From: JACKOB01 sp024234575
GTDB lineage: Bacteria > Pseudomonadota > Gammaproteobacteria > Pseudomonadales > Oleiphilaceae
Length of the DNA stretch: 38,533 nt
Assembly: GCA_051208035.1 (NCBI GenBank)
Contig: JBPJFZ010000023.1
Coordinates: 1-38,533 of the forward strand
Direction: 5' to 3'
Part shown: piece by piece, positions 32,189 to 38,533 of the stretch
How the letters are laid out: each line of letters begins with the position of its first letter
How positions within the stretch are numbered: position 1 is the stretch's first letter
Made by a program: the position numbers and the translations under genes
The notes under the pieces: model-generated
Databases searched by the model: none
What the model was told of the DNA's origin: nothing
What the model saw: the letters and a program-made list of their open reading frames with translations, nothing else

Positions 32189-33010
32189 TTGAGTGCTGAA
32201 AAAAACATTCCCAAGTTATATCTGTGGAAGAACCAGCTTCTATTTTTGGGTGCCTCCTATATACCCTATCGGGAACATATGGTGGTATCCGATAAGCTGA
32301 TCGTCAGTACAGAAGGGGAGATCGTTATCAATCTCGATGATGGTAGCCAAATTGTTACCCGAAGTTGCCTGCTTAAAACTGGCACCGTGTTTGACAAGTC
32401 CACCATTGAGACCCGTAAAGCAACGGTGGCAATTTATTATCTTGACCCGCTAACACAGGATTACAGCGCACTAGAGAGCCAAATGCCGGTAGCAATACCG
32501 GGTATTCGTTATGGGCATCCGCAAGAGGACGAGTTGATCCAGCGGTTAGTCCACGTGCGTGATGCAGGTTTGCCCCCCAATCAAGCCTACGATTATTTGC
32601 GTGACTTGATAGTGCATCCATCTTTGCGGGGGGTTATCTTCAAGGTGTTTGATGAGCGAGTGGTAGAGGTCGTACACAGAATTCGCGAAACGGTTCGTGA
32701 AAGCCTCAGCGTTAGCGATTTTGCCTTAGAGGTAAATTTATCGGCATCCTGGTTAGAAAAACAGTTTAAAGAGCAGATCGGTATTCCCATTACCAAGTAC
32801 CGTCTGCGCTATCGGGTATTTGTCAGTGTTATTCACTTGGCTGCAGGGATGTCGGTAACGGATGCGGCATTGGCGGCTGGTTTTTCCAGTACGTCGCATT
32901 TTTCTAAAAATTTTAGCGCCATTAACGGTATCCCGCCGTCAGCTACTTTTTTAAGACCGCCTTTTTTACAAGTAATGGTGGCGGACAATGTACTGGAGGC
33001 ACGTAGTTGA
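32189..33010 (+). CDS. AraC-family transcriptional regulator
   Basis: The 273-residue protein has an N-terminal sensing region of about 160 residues without close resemblance to the sugar-binding cupin, and a C-terminal double helix-turn-helix: LSVSDFALEVNLSASWLEKQ with FKEQIGIPITKYRLRYR, then MSVTDAALAAGFSSTSHFSK with FSAINGIPPS. This is the AraC/XylS DNA-binding domain. The start is a TTG at 32189 with AAGGGAG eight bases upstream; an ATG at 32117 has no site and adds a basic tail. It lies 101 bp behind the polyester hydrolase and overlaps the next gene, so it is the likely local regulator of this cluster. The inducer is unknown. Confidence 0.87.
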   Translation: MSAEKNIPKLYLWKNQLLFLGASYIPYREHMVVSDKLIVSTEGEIVINLDDGSQIVTRSCLLKTGTVFDKSTIETRKATVAIYYLDPLTQDYSALESQMPVAIPGIRYGHPQEDELIQRLVHVRDAGLPPNQAYDYLRDLIVHPSLRGVIFKVFDERVVEVVHRIRETVRESLSVSDFALEVNLSASWLEKQFKEQIGIPITKYRLRYRVFVSVIHLAAGMSVTDAALAAGFSSTSHFSKNFSAINGIPPSATFLRPPFLQVMVADNVLEARS

Positions 33011-34029
33011 TGACGCTTACAACAGGTAGTGAAAGCAGAGCAATAGCGAGAGACAACATGGTAAAGCGCAGAAAATTGCTAGCCAGCAAAACAGATTTTA
33101 TTTTGGCGGGGGCCGTGACAATAAGCGTTGTGTTTTTGTTGGTTTTCGCCTGGCGTGGGAACCAGCCAGACAGCGCAGCGCTTCGTGTCGAAGGCGCCTC
33201 TGATAGTACGGTAACACTGGCAACGTCGCAGACTAATGCAACCATAGCGAGTTCCTGGCAATGGGACAATTTTAAAGCGGCGAATACGAAAGAGCCCGGT
33301 GCGCTGGCGCAAAAGCAAAGTTATCCAGCAGGAGGAGCAATGCCCGCCCCATTTGATCCGGAAGCTATTTACAACGCTTTGCAGGCCGTTAAGCTGGACG
33401 AAAAGGGCGACGTTGTGATTGATGATGATGCCTTGCAGGCACTGAATAAAACACTGGATCATGACAACCTTAACCTGGATGACCGCTCGCTATACGAATT
33501 ACAAGAGCTTATAAAGGTTGGGTTGCCCGGTGCGGCAGGCGAGCAAACTGCCAAGGTGGTAGCGGACTACTATCATTACCTGAAGGCAGAAAAAGAGTTT
33601 AATGTGCTCTACGACATGGCTGCCCACCCCACAAAAACAATCAATGAGTATGAAGCGCACTATCAGGAGCTTTCTTCGCTGCGTGAGTTGTATATGGGTA
33701 GCGAGGTCGCAGATAAACTGTTCGCGACAGCAGATGCCAATGCCCGTTATATGTTTGACATCATGCAGCTGGATGCCGATTCCCGATTAACAGAATCAGA
33801 AAAGTCCGATCAAAGAGCGGCCATCGTTGCGCGTCATATTGCCCAGACAATGAGTATTCCCCAATGGCAAACCAGACGCGCCAGCTTCTTGGCCGAGAAA
33901 CAGGCAGTGCTTGATGCTGATTTACCCAGGGATGAAAAGCAACGGCAAATCACCGCGCTGGTGCAGCAGCACTTTAGTCTGGAGGAACTGGAAAAAATCA
34001 ATCACTTGTCACTCGATGCACTTGAGTAG
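33010..34029 (+). CDS. Lipase-specific foldase (Lif)-like membrane protein 1
   Basis: The 339-residue protein has an N-terminal membrane anchor (DFILAGAVTISVVFLLVFAW), a variable linker, and an all-helical periplasmic part like the steric chaperones of family I lipases. Comparable segments are EQTAKVVADYYHYLKAEKEF, YQELSSLRELYMGSEVADKL FATADANARYMF (shown in two parts), TESEKSDQRAAIVARH and the C-terminal QHFSLEELEKINHLSLDAL. The signature RxxFDYFLSA of classical Lif is replaced by RSLYELQELI. Lif proteins fold secreted lipases in the periplasm before type II secretion. Its ATG overlaps the AraC stop (TGATG), with GGAGG ten bases upstream; a TTG at 33007 is also possible. No family I lipase is in the window. 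Confidence 0.78.
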   Translation: MTLTTGSESRAIARDNMVKRRKLLASKTDFILAGAVTISVVFLLVFAWRGNQPDSAALRVEGASDSTVTLATSQTNATIASSWQWDNFKAANTKEPGALAQKQSYPAGGAMPAPFDPEAIYNALQAVKLDEKGDVVIDDDALQALNKTLDHDNLNLDDRSLYELQELIKVGLPGAAGEQTAKVVADYYHYLKAEKEFNVLYDMAAHPTKTINEYEAHYQELSSLRELYMGSEVADKLFATADANARYMFDIMQLDADSRLTESEKSDQRAAIVARHIAQTMSIPQWQTRRASFLAEKQAVLDADLPRDEKQRQITALVQQHFSLEELEKINHLSLDALE

Positions 34030-34041
34030 GGAGCCCGCTAC

Positions 34042-34755
34042 TTGTCATCGAATGCAGGCACGCCAAATCAGCCGCTTACTTACATGCTAATTGCCTGCAT
34101 TTTGCTGGCGAGCGGCTGGGTGGTAAATGAGTCAGCACGTTATGGGATGACTGCCTCTGTGCCGGCGTGGGTGCAACCTGAAATTGTCACAATTTATGAA
34201 CCCGGTGCGATATCTGCAAACGAATGGGCTTTTGATTATCAGCCAATCGCACAGGCGTTACAAAGTATTGGCCAGGATGATTCTGGACAATGGGTGCTGG
34301 GTGCCAACGCCCTCGAAAGTCTGCAGCAAGCGGTTAACCATCTGCCGGTAGCGGCGGACGCCCGTGTATTGCAGAGAGTGGCATTTCTGGTGACGCAAAG
34401 CGGGCCAGCGCCTTCCTCAGGTCATCTTGCCGATATACTCGTTCGATATTATCACTATCAGAATCAACTGCGCATATCGCTGACCAACATCGCTGGAGAC
34501 GACCTCCATCTAGCGCAAGCACGCTTAAAAGCTACGCAACAGTGGCAACTGCATTTCTTTAGCGAAGATATTGCGCAAGCACTTTTTGGCCAGACAAACT
34601 TACTCAATGACTACCTCATTACCCGGCGACTGTTTCAGCAAAGCACAGACTTAACCCCGGAAGAAAAAAATCAGAATCTGTCGCAGCTGCAGCAGCAGTT
34701 TAATCGCCGCCGACTGCAGAGCCAGCATCAGCAACCGCTGGCTTTGGGTAAATAA
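34042..34755 (+). CDS. Lipase foldase (Lif)-like membrane protein 2, short
   Basis: The 237-residue protein has a membrane anchor near the N-terminus (LTYMLIACILLASGWVV) and a helical periplasmic part that follows the first two thirds of Lif: IAQALQSIGQDDSGQWVLG, LADILVRYYHYQNQLRISL, QWQLHFFSEDIAQALFGQTN, LLNDYLITRRLFQ and TDLTPEEKNQNLSQLQQQF. It stops where a full Lif continues into its last helical domain, so it is about 100 residues shorter than its neighbour. The start is a TTG at 34042 with GGGAG eight bases upstream, 12 bp after the first Lif-like gene. The two may act as a hetero-pair that together cover one foldase. Family membership is less sure than for protein 1. Confidence 0.65.
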   Translation: MSSNAGTPNQPLTYMLIACILLASGWVVNESARYGMTASVPAWVQPEIVTIYEPGAISANEWAFDYQPIAQALQSIGQDDSGQWVLGANALESLQQAVNHLPVAADARVLQRVAFLVTQSGPAPSSGHLADILVRYYHYQNQLRISLTNIAGDDLHLAQARLKATQQWQLHFFSEDIAQALFGQTNLLNDYLITRRLFQQSTDLTPEEKNQNLSQLQQQFNRRRLQSQHQQPLALGK

Positions 34756-34757
34756 GC

Positions 34758-36452
34758 ATGGGTCAGCTAGCACGCGATAGCTCGCAGCCTTTGCAACCGT
34801 TGGTGCTGCAAGTGCTTTTGGCATTACTGTCGGGCCTGCTATTAGCCATACCCTACCTTAGTCCGCATTTATATTTGTTGTCATGGTTTGCTTTCGTCCC
34901 CTTTCTTTACGCTATAGAGCAGACAAGCCTAACGCGCAGCTACGTGATAGGACTCATTTTAGGTATGGCTTTCTGCATCTGTGCCGGTTATTGGATCGTT
35001 GACTTCCTTATGTTATCGAAAGGCTATGATTGGATTCTCAGCCTTGGCTGGGGAGCCATATTCTGGTTATACAATGCCCAGTTGTTTGCTCTGATTGCTG
35101 TCGTTTATCGTGTACTTAGCCGCCAGAGTAAAGAAGCATTGCTAACGCCTAAAAGCCCGTCGGGATACCTGCTGTTATTGTTTCCTGTTGTCGTAGTGGC
35201 GGCTTATTCGTTATTTCCTATGTTATTTCCGTTTCGACTTGGTGACAGCCAGAGCCGCTTTTTAGTGGCGCTGCAAGGCATTGAGTATAGTGGTGTTTAC
35301 GGGCTGGATTTTATTATTGTACTAAGCAATATCCTGCTATTTCGATGTCTGCGTATCTGGCAATCCCGAAACGAGATCCAGCAAAAAGTTAAATCCCGAT
35401 TGCTGGTCACCACGCTGGCTACGTTCGGCGTCATTGTTGTCTGGTTTGGTTATGGTCTGGGGGCTATTTTGGTCTGGGACGAAAAAATCACCCACTGGCA
35501 GAGCACTACCATAGGTATCGTCCAGCCAAATGAAACACCGAGCCTTGGTAAGCCCTTGATCTATCCCGGCTATAGCCAAAGTTATCCGCCAGAGTTGGCG
35601 ATGACCGAGCGATTAGCCCGTGCTGGAGCCAAACTGGTGTTGTGGCCGGAGGCAAGATACAAGGGTTATTTTGATCAAGCTTCGGTACGACAGTCCTATG
35701 CAGCGAGTGTTTCCCAGTGGCAAACGCCTGTTCTGTTTCAGGACATTCAAGTGGCAGGTAACGCTATGGGGGTGGACAAGGACAATAAATCTGGTCAATA
35801 CAATACAGCGATATTATTGGATGAAACGGGACAAATTAGTGGCCTGTATCGAAAAATAAAACGCATTGCCTTTGGTGAATACGTGCCGGTAGTCAGCGAT
35901 ATTCCATTACTACGGGGTTGGCTGGAATCATTTCTCGGTGAGTTTCTTAACGAAATGGCGGCAGGCACAGCGCAGGCAAGATTTGCGACCGAAAAAGTCA
36001 GCCTCATCCCCCTTATTTGTTACGAGACGATGTTTCCAGAGTTTGTTGCCAATGCTGTGTCATTAGATTCAACCAACAGCACTGGCAAGATCGGCGCGAT
36101 ATTGGTTGGGTTATCCAGCAATGGCTGGTTTGGAAAAACTGCACAGCCTTTTTTACATGTAAACGCATCAATATTGCGCGCTGTCGAGAACCGTTTGCCG
36201 CTCGTGCACGTAGTTAACAATGGTCCATCAGTTGTTGTGTTACCAACTGGCACGATCTCGTTTATCTCAGACTATCACCAGGCGGGCGGCTACCTGGCTG
36301 AAGTGCCGCACTCGGTGACCGCACAGGGCAGTTTTTACAGCCGCCATCCTTATTTTTTTACCACTTGCGTATATCTGGCATTGTTTTTCATGGTGGTATT
36401 CTGTGTTCGAGGCAAGCCGCGCCAATCTCTAGGTGGCCATGCAAATTCTTAA
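34758..36452 (+). CDS. Apolipoprotein N-acyltransferase (Lnt)-like protein
   Basis: The 564-residue protein has an N-terminal bundle of membrane helices (about residues 15-240) and a C-terminal nitrilase-type domain. The Lnt catalytic triad is visible: Glu298 in LVLWPEARYKG, Lys366 in GLYRKIKRIAFGEYVP (with the loop Glu374), and Cys421 in IPLICYETMFPE. Lnt adds a third acyl chain from phospholipid to the N-terminal Cys of lipoproteins at the periplasmic face. Lnt is normally a single-copy gene in the ybeX-lnt region; here it follows the Lif-like genes by 2 bp. It may be a second, specialised copy. Its length exceeds the usual 500-520 residues slightly. The ribosome binding site is weak, which fits translational coupling. 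Confidence 0.88.
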   Translation: MGQLARDSSQPLQPLVLQVLLALLSGLLLAIPYLSPHLYLLSWFAFVPFLYAIEQTSLTRSYVIGLILGMAFCICAGYWIVDFLMLSKGYDWILSLGWGAIFWLYNAQLFALIAVVYRVLSRQSKEALLTPKSPSGYLLLLFPVVVVAAYSLFPMLFPFRLGDSQSRFLVALQGIEYSGVYGLDFIIVLSNILLFRCLRIWQSRNEIQQKVKSRLLVTTLATFGVIVVWFGYGLGAILVWDEKITHWQSTTIGIVQPNETPSLGKPLIYPGYSQSYPPELAMTERLARAGAKLVLWPEARYKGYFDQASVRQSYAASVSQWQTPVLFQDIQVAGNAMGVDKDNKSGQYNTAILLDETGQISGLYRKIKRIAFGEYVPVVSDIPLLRGWLESFLGEFLNEMAAGTAQARFATEKVSLIPLICYETMFPEFVANAVSLDSTNSTGKIGAILVGLSSNGWFGKTAQPFLHVNASILRAVENRLPLVHVVNNGPSVVVLPTGTISFISDYHQAGGYLAEVPHSVTAQGSFYSRHPYFFTTCVYLALFFMVVFCVRGKPRQSLGGHANS

Positions 36453-36504
36453 TGAGTACGGTCGTTGGACGTGGTTACGAACAGCATCATCCGCCAACGT
36501 CAGG

Positions 36505-36801
36505 TTATGAGCCAGAAGCTGCGACAGTATCAGCATTGCTAAACTCTTTTCGGGCAAATAGCTCGACAGCGATAAATGCAAAGGGAACAATGGATGCTAG
36601 GAAAACCAGCAGCCAAACCATTACGGACCAGCCCTGTTTATGGGAAGTTTGTAGAGAAAACACGATATAGACTAAGAATAGAATGCCATGACCAATACCC
36701 AGCGGGAAAACATACTCACGACCAATGGCACCCAGAGTGACACTTAATATCAGTAAATATGAGAGGCCTTCTAACAGGCTAACCAACCTAAACGCTTTCA
36801 A
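36505..36801 (-). CDS. DUF3817 family small membrane protein
   Basis: The 98-residue protein has the DUF3817 start FRLVSLLEGLSYLLIL, the PLGIGHGILFLVYI central helix and a third membrane helix (WLLVFLASIVPFAFIAVE). The family is widespread, with three membrane segments and no known function. The start is a TTG at 36799-36801 with GGGGA six or so bases upstream. It is convergent with the Lnt-like gene, 52 bp between stops, and divergent from the downstream genes, so it stands alone. Confidence 0.88.
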   Translation of the reverse strand: MKAFRLVSLLEGLSYLLILSVTLGAIGREYVFPLGIGHGILFLVYIVFSLQTSHKQGWSVMVWLLVFLASIVPFAFIAVELFARKEFSNADTVAASGS

Positions 36802-36941
36802 ATTTGTCCCCTTTTATTACACAACTGCTTCGTTAAAGCACCATAATGGTCATTGGCTTTTGGCCACCTAACGCCAATTAAATCGGCGAAACTATTTTCT
36901 CAACAACTTTCGCTGAAAGCTGTAATTTTCAAGCGTAGCAC

Positions 36942-37115
36942 ATGCTGAGCCGTTGGCTCGTGCCACTTCGCTTCTGCGTGTTAAAAACCATGCTGTGGCC
37001 AGATTTTGTCAGTAAGGTTATCTTCTTCAGTGTTTCTATATCGATCATCGGCGCCGTGTTTTATTGCATGATGCTTCTACGTTATTATTTTTCCCATCAA
37101 GAATGCTTGAGTTAG
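36942..37115 (+). CDS. Small 57-residue membrane protein
   Basis: A 58-codon frame starts MLSRWLVPLRFCVLKTML and contains one membrane segment (VIFFSVSISIIGAVFYCMML) followed by LRYYFSHQECLS. The composition is that of a real single-pass protein with a basic N-terminus. No good ribosome binding site stands before the ATG at 36942; a second Met at codon 17 is possible. It ends 10 bp before the sugar dehydrogenase ATG in the same direction, so the two could be an operon. I recognise no family. Confidence 0.4.
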   Translation: MLSRWLVPLRFCVLKTMLWPDFVSKVIFFSVSISIIGAVFYCMMLLRYYFSHQECLS

Positions 37116-37125
37116 TGAGGTCCGT

Positions 37126-38259
37126 ATGCGAGCGATAATTAAATTGAACTTACTGATGGTCATCTTTTTCGTGACGCTCTCTGCAGGTGCCGAGGCCAAG
37201 GGTGTGTTGAAGGGCAGCAGCGATGATATTCCATATGAAGTAGAGATGGTGGCAGACGGCCTCCGTATACCCTGGGGTATGACGTTTATTTCTCCTGAAA
37301 ATCTGCTGATTACCGAGCGTCAGGGGACAGTAAAGCTCTTGAACGTCGAAACGAAAAACCTAAGTGCTATTGCTGGTGCGCCGCACGTCTTCGCTAAAGG
37401 CCAAGGTGGCCTGCTTGATGTGAAAGTATCGCCCAATTATGAAACTGATCGCTGGTTATATTTTACCTATAGCAAGCCGCAGAAAGAGGGCGCCGCGACG
37501 ACACTGGCAAGAGCTCAACTGGTTAAACAGACACTGGTTGGCTGGCAAGACTTGTTGGTCACCAAGCCAGCAAGCACTGCGACGAAGCATTTTGGCAGTA
37601 GAGTTGCGTTCGATCGAGACGGACATGTTTTCTTTGGGGTGGGGGATAGAGGCGACAGGCCAAACGCTCAGGACTTGCGTAGTCACGCTGGTACAATTAT
37701 GCGACTAAATCTGAATGGCAGTGTGCCAACAGATAATCCCTTTACAGGGCGCGATGATGCATTGCCCGAAATCTGGAGTTACGGTCATCGCAACCCGCAA
37801 GGTCTCGTTTTTGATCACTCCCGGCAGATACTTTGGGAGATTGAACATGGCCCCCGTGGCGGCGATGAAATCAACATCATTAGGCCAGGGCGTAACTATG
37901 GTTGGCCCGTTATCTCTTATGGCAAAGAATACTGGGGGCCGTTGGATGTGGGGGAAGGCACCGAAAAAAAGGGTATGGAGCAACCTTTTAAGTACTACGT
38001 ACCCTCTATTGCACCAAGCAGCTTGCACGTCTATCAGGGTAATGCCTTCCCCCAATGGCGCGGAGATTTGTTTGCCGGGGCGTTGGTGCTAACGCATCTT
38101 AACCGCATAAAACTCGACGCTTCTGGCAAAGCGCTAAAAGAAGAACGGCTTTTGGATGCGCTGGGTGAACGTATTCGTAGTATTGAAGAAAGCAAACAAG
38201 GCTGGCTGTATCTCTCGACGGATAGCGGTAAGATTTTACGTATTGTACCTCGCGACTAA
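37126..38259 (+). CDS. PQQ-dependent aldose sugar dehydrogenase (YliI/soluble GDH family)
   Basis: The 377-residue protein has a signal peptide (IKLNLLMVIFFVTLSAGAEA) and the six-bladed propeller of soluble quinoprotein glucose dehydrogenases. Marks are GLRIPWGMTFISPENLLITE, GQGGLLDVKVSPNY, HFGSRVAFDRDGHVFFGVGD, the SYGHRNPQGL motif, WEIEHGPRGGDEINIIRPG, NYGWPVISYG and the late IAPSSLHVYQG. These provide the PQQ and calcium site. The enzyme oxidises aldoses to lactones in the periplasm, passing electrons to an unknown acceptor; it could feed gluconate into the Entner-Doudoroff route started by edd in this window. GAGG lies seven bases before the ATG. PQQ synthesis genes are not in the window. 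Confidence 0.92.
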   Translation: MRAIIKLNLLMVIFFVTLSAGAEAKGVLKGSSDDIPYEVEMVADGLRIPWGMTFISPENLLITERQGTVKLLNVETKNLSAIAGAPHVFAKGQGGLLDVKVSPNYETDRWLYFTYSKPQKEGAATTLARAQLVKQTLVGWQDLLVTKPASTATKHFGSRVAFDRDGHVFFGVGDRGDRPNAQDLRSHAGTIMRLNLNGSVPTDNPFTGRDDALPEIWSYGHRNPQGLVFDHSRQILWEIEHGPRGGDEINIIRPGRNYGWPVISYGKEYWGPLDVGEGTEKKGMEQPFKYYVPSIAPSSLHVYQGNAFPQWRGDLFAGALVLTHLNRIKLDASGKALKEERLLDALGERIRSIEESKQGWLYLSTDSGKILRIVPRD

Positions 38260-38327
38260 ATAATTACAGCAATAGAGCAGCAAAGCGAAACTAACTGAAG
38301 TAAGAGCATTACTGCTTATTTATAACT

Positions 38328-38533
38328 TTACAACAGATCTGATTCACTTTTTGGATGGCTATTCAAAGTGGCTGCGGTGCGCAAGCACACCCTATTGAAA
38401 CCTTCGTGATGCACAAATTTATAGAGTGTGCCGCGCGCATCTTTTAAATTCGGGCAGAAAGATGTGCCAGATCTACCATTGATATCGTTCGCAAATAGAT
38501 TAGGTGCTTTTGTGATTTGGTTAAACAGGACGT
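38328..38533 (-). CDS. Possible 3' end of a gene running off the right edge
   Basis: On the minus strand one frame is open from the window edge to a TAA at 38328-38330, about 67 codons without a start (contains TSFCPNLKDARGTLYKFVHH and GFNRVCLRTAATLNS). It would be convergent with the sugar dehydrogenase. I recognise no family, and an open stretch this short can occur by chance. The edge itself is CGTCCTGTTTA, a word repeated in this window. Confidence 0.25.
   Translation of the reverse strand, partial: VLFNQITKAPNLFANDINGRSGTSFCPNLKDARGTLYKFVHHEGFNRVCLRTAATLNSHPKSESDLL

Noticed and set aside
1..38533. tRNA, rRNA, prophage or secretion-system genes
   Set aside because: I looked for tRNA cloverleaf ends, rRNA conserved blocks and phage or type VI core genes and saw none.

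Overview
The window reads like a chromosomal segment of a free-living, probably marine gammaproteobacterium. The protein families (PykA-type pyruvate kinase, Entner-Doudoroff dehydratase, PBPRA1643-type SEC-C protein, FadL, OprF-like OmpA protein, DUF6160-like protein, lipase foldases) are typical of Pseudomonadales, Cellvibrionales and Oceanospirillales relatives. I cannot name the genus. All similarity statements come from recalled family motifs, not from searches.

Layout. 1-1900: a DUF4261 remnant and an IS110-family (IS1111-type) insertion sequence with 13-bp subterminal inverted repeats. 1914-6487: central sugar metabolism, with gap and pykA on the minus strand divergent from edd on the plus strand. 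6629-18287: mixed housekeeping and envelope genes (SEC-C protein, two orphan solute-binding proteins, DUF1244, FemAB-like acyltransferase, DUF3047, OmpA-like porin, CPBP protease, FadL, periplasmic GyrI-like protein, lytic transglycosylase, split YeeE/YedE sulfur transporter). 18513-19815: a decayed AbiE toxin-antitoxin locus between imperfect 71-bp direct repeats; the antitoxin and its palindromic operator are intact, but the toxin has lost its N-terminal part. 19945-25670: a MalT-like LuxR regulator downstream of a DUF6160-like secreted protein, a third orphan solute-binding protein and a START protein.

The right third holds the most unusual content. At 25712-27837 an amidase lies just downstream of a small protein with the LSGC...H signature of CNF1/BLF1-type glutamine deamidases, and four tandem 16-bp repeats precede that gene. 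At 28562-29974 is an exported protein with a caspase-like His/Cys dyad. At 31161-36452 is a co-directional cluster: a secreted PETase-like polyester hydrolase with its own promoter, an AraC-family regulator, two tandem lipase-foldase (Lif)-like membrane proteins and an Lnt-like acyltransferase. The last four overlap or nearly abut. I infer an extracellular polyester or ester degradation module with dedicated folding and envelope factors; FadL and OmpA-like proteins elsewhere fit a hydrophobic-substrate lifestyle. The window ends with DUF3817, a 57-residue membrane protein and a PQQ-dependent sugar dehydrogenase.

Both window edges carry the word CGTCCTGTTTA (inverted relative to each other), which also occurs in the repeat next to the AbiE locus. 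The edges may therefore be repeat-induced assembly breaks.
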